From Thioalkalicoccus limnaeus (GTDB lineage: Bacteria > Pseudomonadota > Gammaproteobacteria > Chromatiales > Chromatiaceae), in the NCBI RefSeq assembly GCF_041197575.1, contig NZ_JBDKXB010000031.1:1-32343 (forward strand): 32,343 nt of DNA. Direction: 5' to 3'. The first letter of the stretch is position 1; every line of letters begins with the position of its first letter. The position numbers and the translations under genes are program-made. Below are positions 25,111-32,343 of this stretch, one piece after another. The notes below the pieces were generated by a model, which saw only the letters and a list, made by a program, of their open reading frames with translations, was not told where the DNA came from and did not search any database.

Positions 25111-25974
25111 ATGGACATCGAACAGGTGCGCACCTTCCTCGCCGTCGTGGCCCATGGCAGCTTTCTCGAAGCCGCTCAACGCGTACATGTCACCCAGTCG
25201 ACGGTCAGTGCCCGCATCCAGGCACTCGAGCAGTTCCTCGGCGCACGACTGTTCACACGCAACCGCGCCGGCGCAAGCCTGACCCCGGCCGGCCACCGGT
25301 TCCTGCGTCATGCGAAGACCTTATTGCTGACGACCGAACAGGCACGCCATGATGTCGGACTGCCCAGCCGCTTTCGTGCCAGCCTCACGATCGGCGCGCG
25401 CATCGCGCTGTGGGACGGGTTTCTGCCCCATTGGGCCGGACGCATGCGCGAGCGCGCGCCGGATATCTCGCTGCGCACCGAGATCGGCTTCGAGGAGGAC
25501 CTGATGCGCGGCATCATCGCCGGCACACTGGATCTGGCGCTGATGTACACGCCACAACATGGCGCCGGACTCCAGGTCGAGCACCTGTTCGATGAGACGC
25601 TGGTACTGATCAGCAGCGACCCAGACCGAGTAGAACTCGATGACAGCTATGTCCACGTCGATTGGGGGCCGACCTTCTACGCCCAGCACCGGCAGGCCTA
25701 CCCGGACCTCGAACGACCCGCTCAGCGGGCTAATATCGGCTGGTTGGCTCTGCAGTTGATCCTGGCCAACGGCGGCACCTGCTTCGTCCCCGATCGGGTC
25801 GCAGCCCCGTACCTGCGTGCCGGCGAGCTGTTCCAAGTCGCCGACGGACCGCGATTCCGCCTCCCCGCCTACGCCGTCTATCCGCTCGAGAGCGACTCGC
25901 CGGCCCTGGATACGGCCCTCGCCATCCTGCATTCGGTGATCGCCAAACATCCGCCAGCCGGCGAAGGCCGTTAG
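25111..25974 (+). CDS. LysR-family regulator divergent from DsrC-like gene
   Basis: This 287-residue LysR-type regulator has an N-terminal winged helix-turn-helix (MDIEQVRTFLAVVAHGSFLE, then AAQRVHVTQSTVSARIQALE) and an effector domain beginning near residue 88 (ASLTIGARIALWDGFLPHW). It is not CysB-like or clearly CbbR-like. The ATG at 25111 is the family start (MDIEQ) although no ribosome binding site is evident. It is divergently placed 254 bp from the DsrC-fusion gene and just beyond the DAB operon, so it may regulate either. The ligand is unknown. Confidence 0.88.
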   Translation: MDIEQVRTFLAVVAHGSFLEAAQRVHVTQSTVSARIQALEQFLGARLFTRNRAGASLTPAGHRFLRHAKTLLLTTEQARHDVGLPSRFRASLTIGARIALWDGFLPHWAGRMRERAPDISLRTEIGFEEDLMRGIIAGTLDLALMYTPQHGAGLQVEHLFDETLVLISSDPDRVELDDSYVHVDWGPTFYAQHRQAYPDLERPAQRANIGWLALQLILANGGTCFVPDRVAAPYLRAGELFQVADGPRFRLPAYAVYPLESDSPALDTALAILHSVIAKHPPAGEGR

Positions 25975-26035
25975 GAATCCGGCATCCTACGCAGGCCGGG
26001 GTGCGGACATTGATCGATCCGCACAGCGCCTGATC

Positions 26036-26298
26036 ATGCGTGCCATCCGTTTCGTACCGGATGTTTGGGAGGCGTATCTCTAGTGGCAAGGCCAAGACAA
26101 GAAGACCCTGAACGGGTCACCGCATTGATCGAGGACGCGGCTCGCGCGCCGTTCGCTGGCCTCGGCAAGCCAGAGCCGTTGCGCGGCAACCCCTCCGGCT
26201 ACTGGTCGAGACGCATCGACGACACCCATCGGTTGGTCTATCGCGCGACAGACGAAGAGCTTGTCATCATCGCTTGCCGCTTTCATTACGACGGATAG
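26036..26298 (+). pseudogene. yoeB: Decayed YoeB-type mRNA interferase toxin
   Basis: From the ATG at 26036 the translation MRAIRFVPDVWEAYL runs into a TAG at 26081-26083 where YoeB has Tyr, continues WQGQDKKTLN, then needs a one-base frame correction near 26112 to read RVTALIEDAARAPFAGLG, KPEPL, SGYWSRRIDDTHRLVYR and CRFHY. All YoeB active-site positions (Glu of KPEP, Arg of SRRI, His-Tyr of RFHY) survive in the 3' part, so decay is recent. No YefM antitoxin gene precedes it. A toxin without antitoxin is expected to be tolerated only when broken. Confidence 0.8.
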
Positions 26299-26690
26299 CG
26301 CGGCGGGCTCGGCGTATCTTCGCACAAGGAATCGAGGTTCGATCCGACAACAGGTCCGCGTACCATCTAACGTGATCCCCGCCATGGTTGTCCATCCCCG
26401 GCCGGGTGAGACAGCCCTTCGGGGGAATGTAGCTATCGATGCGTCGTTCCGGTCGTTCATGCCATTGCAGGTTGAATGCGGCCAGCTTCGGGAAGAAGTG
26501 CAAGCGGCTGTAAGGCAGATGATCGTGGATCCACCACGCGAGCGAGCGCCGGTCGGCCCCATGCGCATAGCGGTCGGCAACCAGGGGACAACAAGGCATG
26601 CGTTGCTCCGATGCATCCTTCGTCATCGCGATGATCCCAGATGTGCGCGGCGACGTTGCGCCCGACGCCGGGGCCGAAATCCGAGGGGCG
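26267..26690 (-). pseudogene. Frameshifted conserved gene remnant, unknown family
   Basis: Two minus-strand frames join into one protein-like reading. Upstream: DFGPGVGRNVAAHIWDHRDD then GCIGATHALL. Downstream: PLVADRYAHGADRRSLAWWI, HDHLPYSRLHFFPKLAAFNL and QWHERPERRIDSYIPPKGCL. The switch occurs near 26585-26592 and needs removal of one base. The aromatic-rich, low-complexity-free sequence looks like true protein. I cannot name the family. The 5' end is not definable. It overlaps the yoeB relic tail end to end, and both lie in a decaying segment. From 26691 to 26929 I see nothing. Confidence 0.45.
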
Positions 26691-26929
26691 CGGGCAGCAC
26701 CGCCAGCCGGGGTGCGCCAATCCCACGCAAGGCCCACCGAGATCCCCCGAAACGAGCGCCCTTCGGCGCAGAGGGCACCGCCCGGTCCCGATCAGGCGTC
26801 GAGATTCCTATAGTCGGCCGCGCCGATCCGCCCTAGAACCGGACTGCGGAGAAAATCTCATCAACACCGATGGACTCGAGCGCGCTACTCCCGCGGAGGA
26901 GCGGTGGAACTCAGTGGCGCTGGGATGGC

Positions 26930-27700
26930 CTAGGCCCGTCGGGCAAGGATGTTCAATCGCACGTAGTCGATAACGGGTTCCTTCAGGCGCCGAGCAACCT
27001 CGCGCAGGAAGGGTTCTCGGTCAGGAACGGGGAGCAACTCGAAGTGCCGGCGCAAGCAGACAGTGCGCAGGTAGGTCTCCAGCGGCTCGCCCGGGGCAAT
27101 CGGCGTCGGCTCCTGGTGCAACCAGCACTGCACACGGGTGAAGCCCGCGGTGATCAGTCTCCGCGACGTCTCCTCGGGCGTGGCGAAGTGCGTTGGATCA
27201 AGGTCGACACCCGCTGCTTTGGCCGCCGCATGGACACGCTGGATATTCCCAGCGCCGCCGCATTGAGCCACCAGCGTCCCCCCGGGGCGCAGCACAGCGG
27301 CGAGGTTCGCGAACAGCGCATCATGGTCCCGGATCCAATGAAAGGTCGCTGTGGAGAAGACGGCGTCGACTGCCTTCAGCGGTAGGGGTCGGGCCAGATC
27401 CGCGCGCACGAAGGTCACTTGCTCGCCAAACAGCGCCAGTCGGCGCCTGGCTTCGGCGAGCATCGCCGGGGAAAGGTCGAGCGCGATGACCATTCCTCGG
27501 CGTAATCGCTGGCAAAGATGCTCTGTGACCCGCCCCGAGCCACAACCGGCATCCAGTACCCGCTCCTGCCCCTCTAGAGGCAGCCGTTCGAGCACGACCC
27601 GGCCCCACCGCGTCATCGGGTTTGCCAGGCGGTCGTAGGTCGCGGCATCCCAGTCGGACGTGTCCGGGTTTCGGGCAGCGGCCCCGCCATTGGTGATCAT
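26930..27700 (-). CDS. SAM-dependent class I methyltransferase (Tam-like)
   Basis: This 256-residue protein has the SAM-binding motif I VLDAGCGSGRVTEHL, an acidic motif II (VIALDLSPAMLAEARRRL) and motif IV around AVFSTATFHWIRDHD. The pattern AATYDRLANPMTRWGRVVLE and HWI is close to trans-aconitate methyltransferase-like enzymes, but the substrate cannot be told. I chose the ATG at 27700 because GGGGGAGG precedes it by six bases. It is the last gene of a minus-strand run after dnr and a small ORF. Confidence 0.85.
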   Translation of the reverse strand: MITNGGAAARNPDTSDWDAATYDRLANPMTRWGRVVLERLPLEGQERVLDAGCGSGRVTEHLCQRLRRGMVIALDLSPAMLAEARRRLALFGEQVTFVRADLARPLPLKAVDAVFSTATFHWIRDHDALFANLAAVLRPGGTLVAQCGGAGNIQRVHAAAKAAGVDLDPTHFATPEETSRRLITAGFTRVQCWLHQEPTPIAPGEPLETYLRTVCLRRHFELLPVPDREPFLREVARRLKEPVIDYVRLNILARRA

Positions 27701-27821
27701 GGAATGCCTCCCCCGCGGTACGGCTGTCTTCAACGAGGGGTAGTGGTCCGAGCCGGCGAGCCGATGACCACGCCCGCGACCTGGATCCACCCCTCTGGCA
27801 TCCGCCAGCCCGCCGTCTCGG

Positions 27822-27992
27822 CTATCGGATGACTTGCAGCATGCGACTCGGCTTCGTCTGCCGGGTGTTGGTGAGGATCATGTCCTGCTCCCTCCTGGCC
27901 TGAAGCCGCAACGGGGTGAGTGCACTGAGATTCGCCGCGACCGCTGCGGCAATGAGGGCGGCAATCGGCCTTACCGCGTCGATCCCACCCAT
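27822..27992 (-). CDS. Possible 56-aa membrane peptide
   Basis: From the ATG at 27992 the frame encodes MGGIDAVRPIAALIAAAVAA, NLSALTPLRL and a basic tail ending QTKPSRMLQVIR, that is one short hydrophobic helix plus a positively charged end. About four fifths of third codon positions are G or C. An alternative start is the ATG at 27881, which has AGGAGG nine bases upstream and would give only 19 residues. It lies 31 bases after dnr on the same strand. Function unknown. Confidence 0.35.
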   Translation of the reverse strand: MGGIDAVRPIAALIAAAVAANLSALTPLRLQARREQDMILTNTRQTKPSRMLQVIR

Positions 27993-28023
27993 CGAGACAG
28001 CGAGCGACTCCCCACAAACGCGC

Positions 28024-28689
28024 TTACGACTCCAACATGGCCCGCAGGCCGCGCTCATCGCACAGTTTGATGGTATCACCCTGGACCTCGATCAGCCGGC
28101 GGGTGCGCAGCCGGGCCAGGATGCGCGACAGGGTCTCGGGTTGCATCGACAAGCGCGACGCGATGACCTGCTTGGGCACGGCCAGCCTGACCTCGCCGGC
28201 CGTGGCTCGGCCCTCGGACAGCAGGTAGGAGATCAAGCGATAGGTCGCGTTGTGCAGCGTGAGTTCATCGAGCTGGCTAAGCAATCCATGGATGCGGCGG
28301 CTCAAGCTCCCGAGGAGTTTCAGGGCGACATCCGGCGACTCGTCCAGTAACCCGAGCAGCGGGGCATGCTCGAACAGGATCAACCGGGTCTCGGTGACGG
28401 TCGTCGCGTTGACTGGGTAGCGCCGCTCATCCATGAACATCACGGCCTCGGCGAACAATTGTCCGGCCTGGATCACCTCGATGACCTTCTCGTCGCCATC
28501 GCGCGAGAGCCGAGATAGCTTGACCGACCCGTCGGCGACGAGGAAGAAGTGGCGCGCGACATCACCCTGCGCGAACAGCCGCTCCCCGGCCTCGCAGCGG
28601 CGTTCGCGCAGCCCCGTATGGATACGCGCCAACTGCTCGCTGGTCAATGGCTCGAACAGCGGTATCCGGCGAAGGTCGTTCAGAGTCAT
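28024..28689 (-). CDS. dnr: Crp/Fnr-family regulator, DNR-type (NO-responsive)
   Basis: This 221-residue protein has a cyclic-nucleotide-like sensor domain (residues 10-125), a long dimer helix, and a C-terminal helix-turn-helix (VPKQVIASRLSMQPETLSRI). It lacks the N-terminal cysteines of FNR, so it does not carry an oxygen-labile 4Fe-4S cluster. FAEAVMFMDERRYPV and SMQPETLSRI are close to Pseudomonas DNR, a heme-dependent NO sensor controlling denitrification genes. It is divergent from the hemerythrin/NnrS operon with a matching box between them. Confidence 0.88.
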   Translation of the reverse strand: MTLNDLRRIPLFEPLTSEQLARIHTGLRERRCEAGERLFAQGDVARHFFLVADGSVKLSRLSRDGDEKVIEVIQAGQLFAEAVMFMDERRYPVNATTVTETRLILFEHAPLLGLLDESPDVALKLLGSLSRRIHGLLSQLDELTLHNATYRLISYLLSEGRATAGEVRLAVPKQVIASRLSMQPETLSRILARLRTRRLIEVQGDTIKLCDERGLRAMLES

Positions 28690-28809
28690 GTCGCCATTCT
28701 AACGCGATCCGCCGTTCGGCCGTGACGCCCCGACGACGAACCCACCGCACCTGGAGTCACCGAACCAGTGCCCGGGCGCACCGGCGAGCGGCCCCGCAGC
28801 CGAACCCAC

Positions 28810-28850
28810 TTGACCAGAATCAAGTCCCGTCGATCCGGTCTCCTGATAGG
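28810..28850 (+). promoter_or_regulatory. FNR/DNR box with downstream -10 element
   Basis: TTGACCAGAATCAA (28810-28823) matches TTGAT-N4-ATCAA at 9 of 10 positions. Its centre (28816.5) lies about 41 bases before a start site predicted from the -10-like GATAGG at 28845-28850, the classic class II activator geometry. It drives the hemerythrin operon (start 28884). The divergent dnr gene begins 121 bp away and may share the site. Confidence 0.75.
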
Positions 28851-28883
28851 GTCCCGCTCACCCCCATTAGCAAACGAACGACC

Positions 28884-29324
28884 ATGACGACGATCGAGAC
28901 CTTCTTCACGACCGACCACCGCGCCTGCGATCATCGCCTCGCCGACCTCGAGGCGGCTGTCGCGGCCGGGGACTGGACCTGTGCGCAAGACCGCCTGCAT
29001 GATTTCGACCGGGATCTCGAGCGACACCTGGGCCGCGAGGAGGAACTCCTGTTCCCGGCCATCGAGGCCGCCACCGGGAGCACGCACGGACCGACCGAGG
29101 TGATGCGTCGTGAGCACGCCCAGATGCGTGCGCTGCTGAACGACGCGCGCGCCGCAATCGGTCAACAGGACCAGGCTGCCAGCCTCGGCCTCTTGGAGAC
29201 CCTGATGACCCTGATTCAATTACACAACGTCAAGGAGGAGCAGATCCTTTATCCGATGGCGGACCGCCACCTGGGGCCGCAGCGCACCGCTTTGATGGAC
29301 CGGGTGCGGGACTTCGTGCCATGA
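28884..29324 (+). CDS. Hemerythrin HHE-domain protein
   Basis: This 146-residue four-helix protein carries hemerythrin-type iron ligands: His12 and His17 (DHRACDH), His48 and Glu52 (HLGREE), His78, His114 and Glu118 (HNVKEE). Such diiron domains bind O2 or NO or act in nitrosative-stress and FeS repair, as in YtfE. It is cytoplasmic with no signal. The ATG at 28884 has only a weak ribosome binding site. It is the first gene after the FNR/DNR box and overlaps the next gene (ATGA), so an anaerobic or NO-induced role is likely. Confidence 0.9.
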   Translation: MTTIETFFTTDHRACDHRLADLEAAVAAGDWTCAQDRLHDFDRDLERHLGREEELLFPAIEAATGSTHGPTEVMRREHAQMRALLNDARAAIGQQDQAASLGLLETLMTLIQLHNVKEEQILYPMADRHLGPQRTALMDRVRDFVP

Positions 29325-29578
29325 CCCACGAAACCCGGGTCCTGACGCTGGATGTCCAGGACCTCCCGCCCCCCGAGCCGATGGAACGGGTCCTAGAAAC
29401 GCTACCAGAACTCTCTGCCGGCGACCTGCTGCGGCTGCGGCATCGGCGCGAACCCTATCCCCTATATCGGATCCTCGCCGACCAGGGCTTCCGCTACCAC
29501 GTCCGCATGCCGCCCGACTGCCCGTTCGAGATCCTGATCTGGCGCGCCGACGGTCCCATCCCGGAAGCAGCGGCATGA
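29321..29578 (+). CDS. DUF2249 (TusA/SirA-like fold) protein
   Basis: This 85-residue protein matches DUF2249: LDVQDLPPPEPMERVLETL, LRLRHRREPYPLYRILADQG. DUF2249 domains often accompany hemerythrin and NO-related genes or are fused to them. The catalytic cysteine of TusA is absent; the only cysteine is in MPPDCPF. It overlaps both neighbours by 4 bp, so it is tightly coupled in the hemerythrin operon. Biochemical function is not established. Confidence 0.88.
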   Translation: MTHETRVLTLDVQDLPPPEPMERVLETLPELSAGDLLRLRHRREPYPLYRILADQGFRYHVRMPPDCPFEILIWRADGPIPEAAA

Positions 29579-30876
29579 TCGGGCTGGCCGGCCTGTCGCT
29601 GGAGCGCGCGCCGCCCCTATGGGTGCCGATGCCGTTCCTGGTCGTGGCTCCGCTGTTCGCGACCCTGTTCGCGCTGATCCTGATCACCGACGGACCGGTC
29701 GTGATGTCACGCTGGTCGCCGACCCTGATCGGCGCCACCCACCTGCTGGTGCTGGGCTATGTGATGATGGTTATGTTCGGTGCGGTGCAGCAGATGCTGC
29801 CGGTCGTCGCCGGCTCGCCGATCCCCCGCGGGAGGGGTGTCGCTCTGCTGCTCTTTGGGTTGCTCGCGCTGGGCACGCCCATCCTCGGGCTGGGTCTGAT
29901 GGCCCTGACCCCCTGGGCGATCGGCCTTGGCGGCGGGCTGGTCGTCATCAGCATCCTGTTGTTCATCGCCAGCGCGTCGATCAGCCTGGCCAGAAGCCCG
30001 GCCCACGGCCCGACGATCACGGCCCTTTGGCTGGCGGTGTTCTCGCTGCTCGCGACCCTGCTGCTCGGCGCCTGGCTGGCAACCGGCTACCTCGGCCTCG
30101 GCTGGTCGCTACCGCGCACCATGACCAATCCGCACCTGGCCTGGGGTCTGATCGGATGGGTCGGACTGCTGATCGCCGGTGTCGCCTACCAGGTCGTGCC
30201 CATGTTCCAGATGACCCCCGAATACCCGGCCGCCTTCGCTCGCCTCTACGCCCCGTTCGTCGTCATCCAATTGCTGCTCCAGACCGGCGCGACGCTTTGG
30301 CCAGCGCCGCCCTGGACGGCGGTGCTGGGCGCGCTCGCCACGGGCCTGGCGGCGCTGGCCCTGGCTGCCTTCGCCGTCGTCACCCTGCGGCTCCAGGCAC
30401 AACGGCGGCGACGCGTCCCGGATGTCACCCTGACCTTCTGGCGCATCGGCCTCCTGGCACTGCTCGGCGCGATCCTGCTTTGGGGGATCGGGTCGCTCGC
30501 GCCCGCGCTCGGCCAGCAGAGCGTCTGGCCCCTGATGCTGGCCTGGCTCTTCGTCGTCGGCTTCGCGATATCGATCATCAACGGGATGCTCTACAAGATC
30601 GTGCCGTTTCTCGTATGGCTGCATCTGAACCAGATCCGGGGCCGGAGCCCGCAGCCGGGCGGCCCACGAGTTCCTTCGATGCACGAGATCATCACTCCGC
30701 GGCGCGCCCACATTCAGTTGATCTTACACCTGATCGGGCTCCTCGCCGGGCTTGTCGCGCTCGTCTGGTCGCCGCTGTGGAAGCCGGCACTCCTCGCGTT
30801 TGCCGCCTCGAATGTCCTCCTGACCTGGAACTTGACGCTGGCGATCGAGCGTTACCGGGTCGAGCGGGCCGCATGA
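29575..30876 (+). CDS. Heme-copper-oxidase-subunit-I-like membrane protein of NO-response operon
   Basis: This 433-residue protein has about 12 membrane segments. Histidines sit in the helices THLLVLGYVMMVMFGAVQQM and NPHLAWGLIGWVGLLIAGVA, a layout reminiscent of heme-copper oxidase or NorB-like subunit I and of NnrS relatives, but the full set of heme and copper ligands is not evident. The C-terminal part contains VPFLVWLHLNQIRGRSP. Its start overlaps the DUF2249 stop. Context (hemerythrin, DUF2249, NnrS, DNR box) suggests NO metabolism or protection; catalysis is not assured. Confidence 0.7.
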   Translation: MIGLAGLSLERAPPLWVPMPFLVVAPLFATLFALILITDGPVVMSRWSPTLIGATHLLVLGYVMMVMFGAVQQMLPVVAGSPIPRGRGVALLLFGLLALGTPILGLGLMALTPWAIGLGGGLVVISILLFIASASISLARSPAHGPTITALWLAVFSLLATLLLGAWLATGYLGLGWSLPRTMTNPHLAWGLIGWVGLLIAGVAYQVVPMFQMTPEYPAAFARLYAPFVVIQLLLQTGATLWPAPPWTAVLGALATGLAALALAAFAVVTLRLQAQRRRRVPDVTLTFWRIGLLALLGAILLWGIGSLAPALGQQSVWPLMLAWLFVVGFAISIINGMLYKIVPFLVWLHLNQIRGRSPQPGGPRVPSMHEIITPRRAHIQLILHLIGLLAGLVALVWSPLWKPALLAFAASNVLLTWNLTLAIERYRVERAA

Positions 30877-30949
30877 TGGCCCTCCACCCTCCTCCCGACC
30901 GGTCGAGGCATTGGCCAACCCACCGGTTCGACCCACCCAGGTGTGACCG

Positions 30950-32185
30950 ATGAACGACACCCGATTTGGTACCTGGCATCACTTCACCGCGGCCCCTCAC
31001 CGCGTCATGTTCGTGTCGGGGATGCTGCAGTTGCCGCTGACCCTCGTCTACTGGGCCATCGAACTCACCGGCCGCCATACCGGCCTGTGGTCACCGCTCG
31101 CGACCCAGGTCCCTGGGTTTGCGTTGCATCCGTTCCTGATGCTCTATGGCGTCTTCCCCTTCTTCATGTTCGGATTCCTGATGACCACCTACCCGCGTTG
31201 GATGGGTGGCGAGCCGATCCCACGGCATCTTTATCTGCCGCCGTGGGCGCTGCTGAGCACGGGAATCCTATTCTTCTACGCGGGCCTGTTCTCTGACGGG
31301 ACACTCGTCACCATCGGACTGCTCCTGCTGCTCGCCGGCTGGGGGCTGGCCCTGCTGACCCTGTGGCGCGTCTACCGCACAGCGCCGGCCGCGGATAAGC
31401 ACTACGAGTCCTGGCTCAACGCCGCGTTGCTCGCCGGCTGGGCTGGCATCGCCGCCTGGCTGACCTGGTGGCTCGGCGGACCGACCTGGCTCTATCGGCT
31501 ATCGCTGGTAGCGGGGTTCTGGCTCTTTCTGATTCCGGTGCTGGTCACCGTGGGTCACCGGATGATTCCCTATTTCTCCGACTGCGTGCTCAGGCCCTAC
31601 CGGCGGGTCCAGCCCGCCTGGTCCCTGCCCTTGATGGGCCTCGCGGTAGCGGCTCACGTCCTGCTGACCTTGACCGGACAATGGGTCTGGCGCTTCGTCG
31701 CGGATCTGCCGTTGGCTTTTCTGGCGCTGCACCATCTGTGGCATTGGGGCTTGCCGCGCAGCCTCGGGATCCGGCTACTGGCGATGCTCCATATCGCCTG
31801 GGCCTGGTTCGCGATCGGAATGGTCCTCTTCGTCATTCAGAGCCTGGGGTTGCTCCTGACCGGGCACTGGTGGCTCGGGCACGGGCCGCAACACGTCCTA
31901 GCCATCGGTTTCATCACCAGCCTGACCATCGGCATGGCTACGCGCGTCACGCTCGGGCACTCGGGACGGCCGTTCGACGTCGACCGGCTCACCTGGGCCT
32001 GCTTCCTCGGAATCTCCGCCACGGCGCTGCTGCGCCTGAGCGCCGAACTGCCACTGTGGCCGCCCGGCGTGGCGAACCATGTCAACCTCGCCGCAGCGGT
32101 CCTGTGGCTCGCCTGCCTGGTTCCCTGGACCCTCCGCTACATGCCGATGCTACTGACCCCCCGGGTCGACGGTCGAGCTGGATGA
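30950..32185 (+). CDS. nnrS: NnrS family heme/copper membrane protein
   Basis: This 411-residue protein has about 12 membrane helices. NnrS family signatures are clear: FHPFLMLYGVFPFFMFGFLM-type helix (with HPFLMLYG), MTTYPRWMGG, VGHRMIPYFSD, and HVLAIGFITSLTIGMATRVT followed by LGHSGRP. NnrS protects cells against nitrosative stress, reducing formation of iron-nitrosyl complexes in metabolism. It starts 73 bp after the preceding gene and completes the operon. The few bases after its stop contain no clear terminator. Confidence 0.93.
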   Translation: MNDTRFGTWHHFTAAPHRVMFVSGMLQLPLTLVYWAIELTGRHTGLWSPLATQVPGFALHPFLMLYGVFPFFMFGFLMTTYPRWMGGEPIPRHLYLPPWALLSTGILFFYAGLFSDGTLVTIGLLLLLAGWGLALLTLWRVYRTAPAADKHYESWLNAALLAGWAGIAAWLTWWLGGPTWLYRLSLVAGFWLFLIPVLVTVGHRMIPYFSDCVLRPYRRVQPAWSLPLMGLAVAAHVLLTLTGQWVWRFVADLPLAFLALHHLWHWGLPRSLGIRLLAMLHIAWAWFAIGMVLFVIQSLGLLLTGHWWLGHGPQHVLAIGFITSLTIGMATRVTLGHSGRPFDVDRLTWACFLGISATALLRLSAELPLWPPGVANHVNLAAAVLWLACLVPWTLRYMPMLLTPRVDGRAG

Positions 32186-32343
32186 CCGGCTCGCCCAGGG
32201 ATATGGCTCAGGGATTTCCTGCAGGCTGAACAAGTTGCCTGACCCTCCTCAAGCGCTCGTGAGAGGGCGAGATAAAGCGGCACGGAGTCGCAACGCTGCT
32301 CGTCGATGTGCGGGTAGTCGGCCAGTGGCGAGGCAATGCCCAG
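32137..32343 (-). CDS. Possible partial CDS entering from the right edge
   Basis: An open frame on the minus strand runs in from the window edge for 68 codons to a TAG at 32137-32139. The first part, LGIASPLADYPHIDEQRCDS then VPLYLALSRALEEG, looks protein-like, whereas the last ~20 codons lie antisense to the end of nnrS. It could be the C-terminus of a convergent gene, possibly extended by loss of its natural stop. No family is recognised. Confidence 0.3.
   Translation of the reverse strand: MGIASPLADYPHIDEQRCDSVPLYLALSRALEEGQATCSACRKSLSHIPGRAGHPARPSTRGVSSIGM

Noticed and set aside
1..32343. CRISPR arrays, rRNA and tRNA genes.
   Set aside because: Looked for regularly spaced direct repeats, conserved rRNA stretches and cloverleaf patterns by eye and saw none.

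Overview
The window is high-GC bacterial DNA with dense, mostly operonic coding. Its gene content is that of an autotrophic, facultatively denitrifying or nitrate-using sulfur-oxidising gammaproteobacterium, perhaps a relative of the Chromatiales purple sulfur bacteria. The lineage is an inference from gene content (DsrC-like protein, DAB-type inorganic carbon transporter, NarK, DNR/NnrS module, CysB-type regulator), not a database result. I found no rRNA, tRNA or CRISPR array.

Layout. (1) Bases 1-3912, minus strand: four genes of a contractile phage-tail-like or extracellular contractile injection system (long tail sheath, gp19-like tube, zinc-finger T4-type baseplate protein, and a partial next gene at the edge). 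(2) 3913-4690: a gene-free stretch holding a 151-bp MITE-like element made of nested perfect palindromes with 17-bp terminal inverted repeats. (3) 4691-7179, minus: a small membrane/coiled-coil protein, a NarK nitrate/nitrite transporter and a UspA protein. (4) 7500-13858: cysB divergent from cysJIH (assimilatory sulfate reduction), followed by a cysteine-free protein with a MIP18/DUF59-like N-terminus. (5) 13996-14275: debris of a Phd/VapC toxin-antitoxin pair. (6) 14649-17271: an orphan sigma-54 response regulator convergent with moaA, with a possible 39-aa gene between them. (7) 17896-24183: a six-gene DAB (dissolved inorganic carbon) operon: dabB, a membrane protein, dabA split into two ORFs, a PII-like protein and a small protein. 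(8) 24215-25974: a DsrC/TusE-family protein with an extra N-terminal domain and neither DsrC redox cysteine, divergent from a LysR regulator. (9) 26036-26690: two more decayed genes (yoeB and an unidentified gene). (10) 26930-32185: a methyltransferase, a small ORF, a DNR-type Crp/Fnr regulator, and a divergent NO-stress set (hemerythrin, DUF2249, heme-copper-oxidase-like membrane protein, NnrS) behind a near-consensus FNR/DNR box placed about -41 from a plausible start site.

How it works together. The DAB operon should accumulate bicarbonate for carbon fixation; the PII-like protein at its end suggests metabolic or redox gating. The cysteine-less DsrC fusion and its LysR partner lie directly beside it, which raises the possibility that sulfur-oxidation state is sensed to control carbon uptake or neighbouring genes. 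The NarK and NO-response genes point to life under micro-oxic, nitrate-containing conditions. Three pseudogene relics and one MITE-like element mark the seams between the functional blocks.
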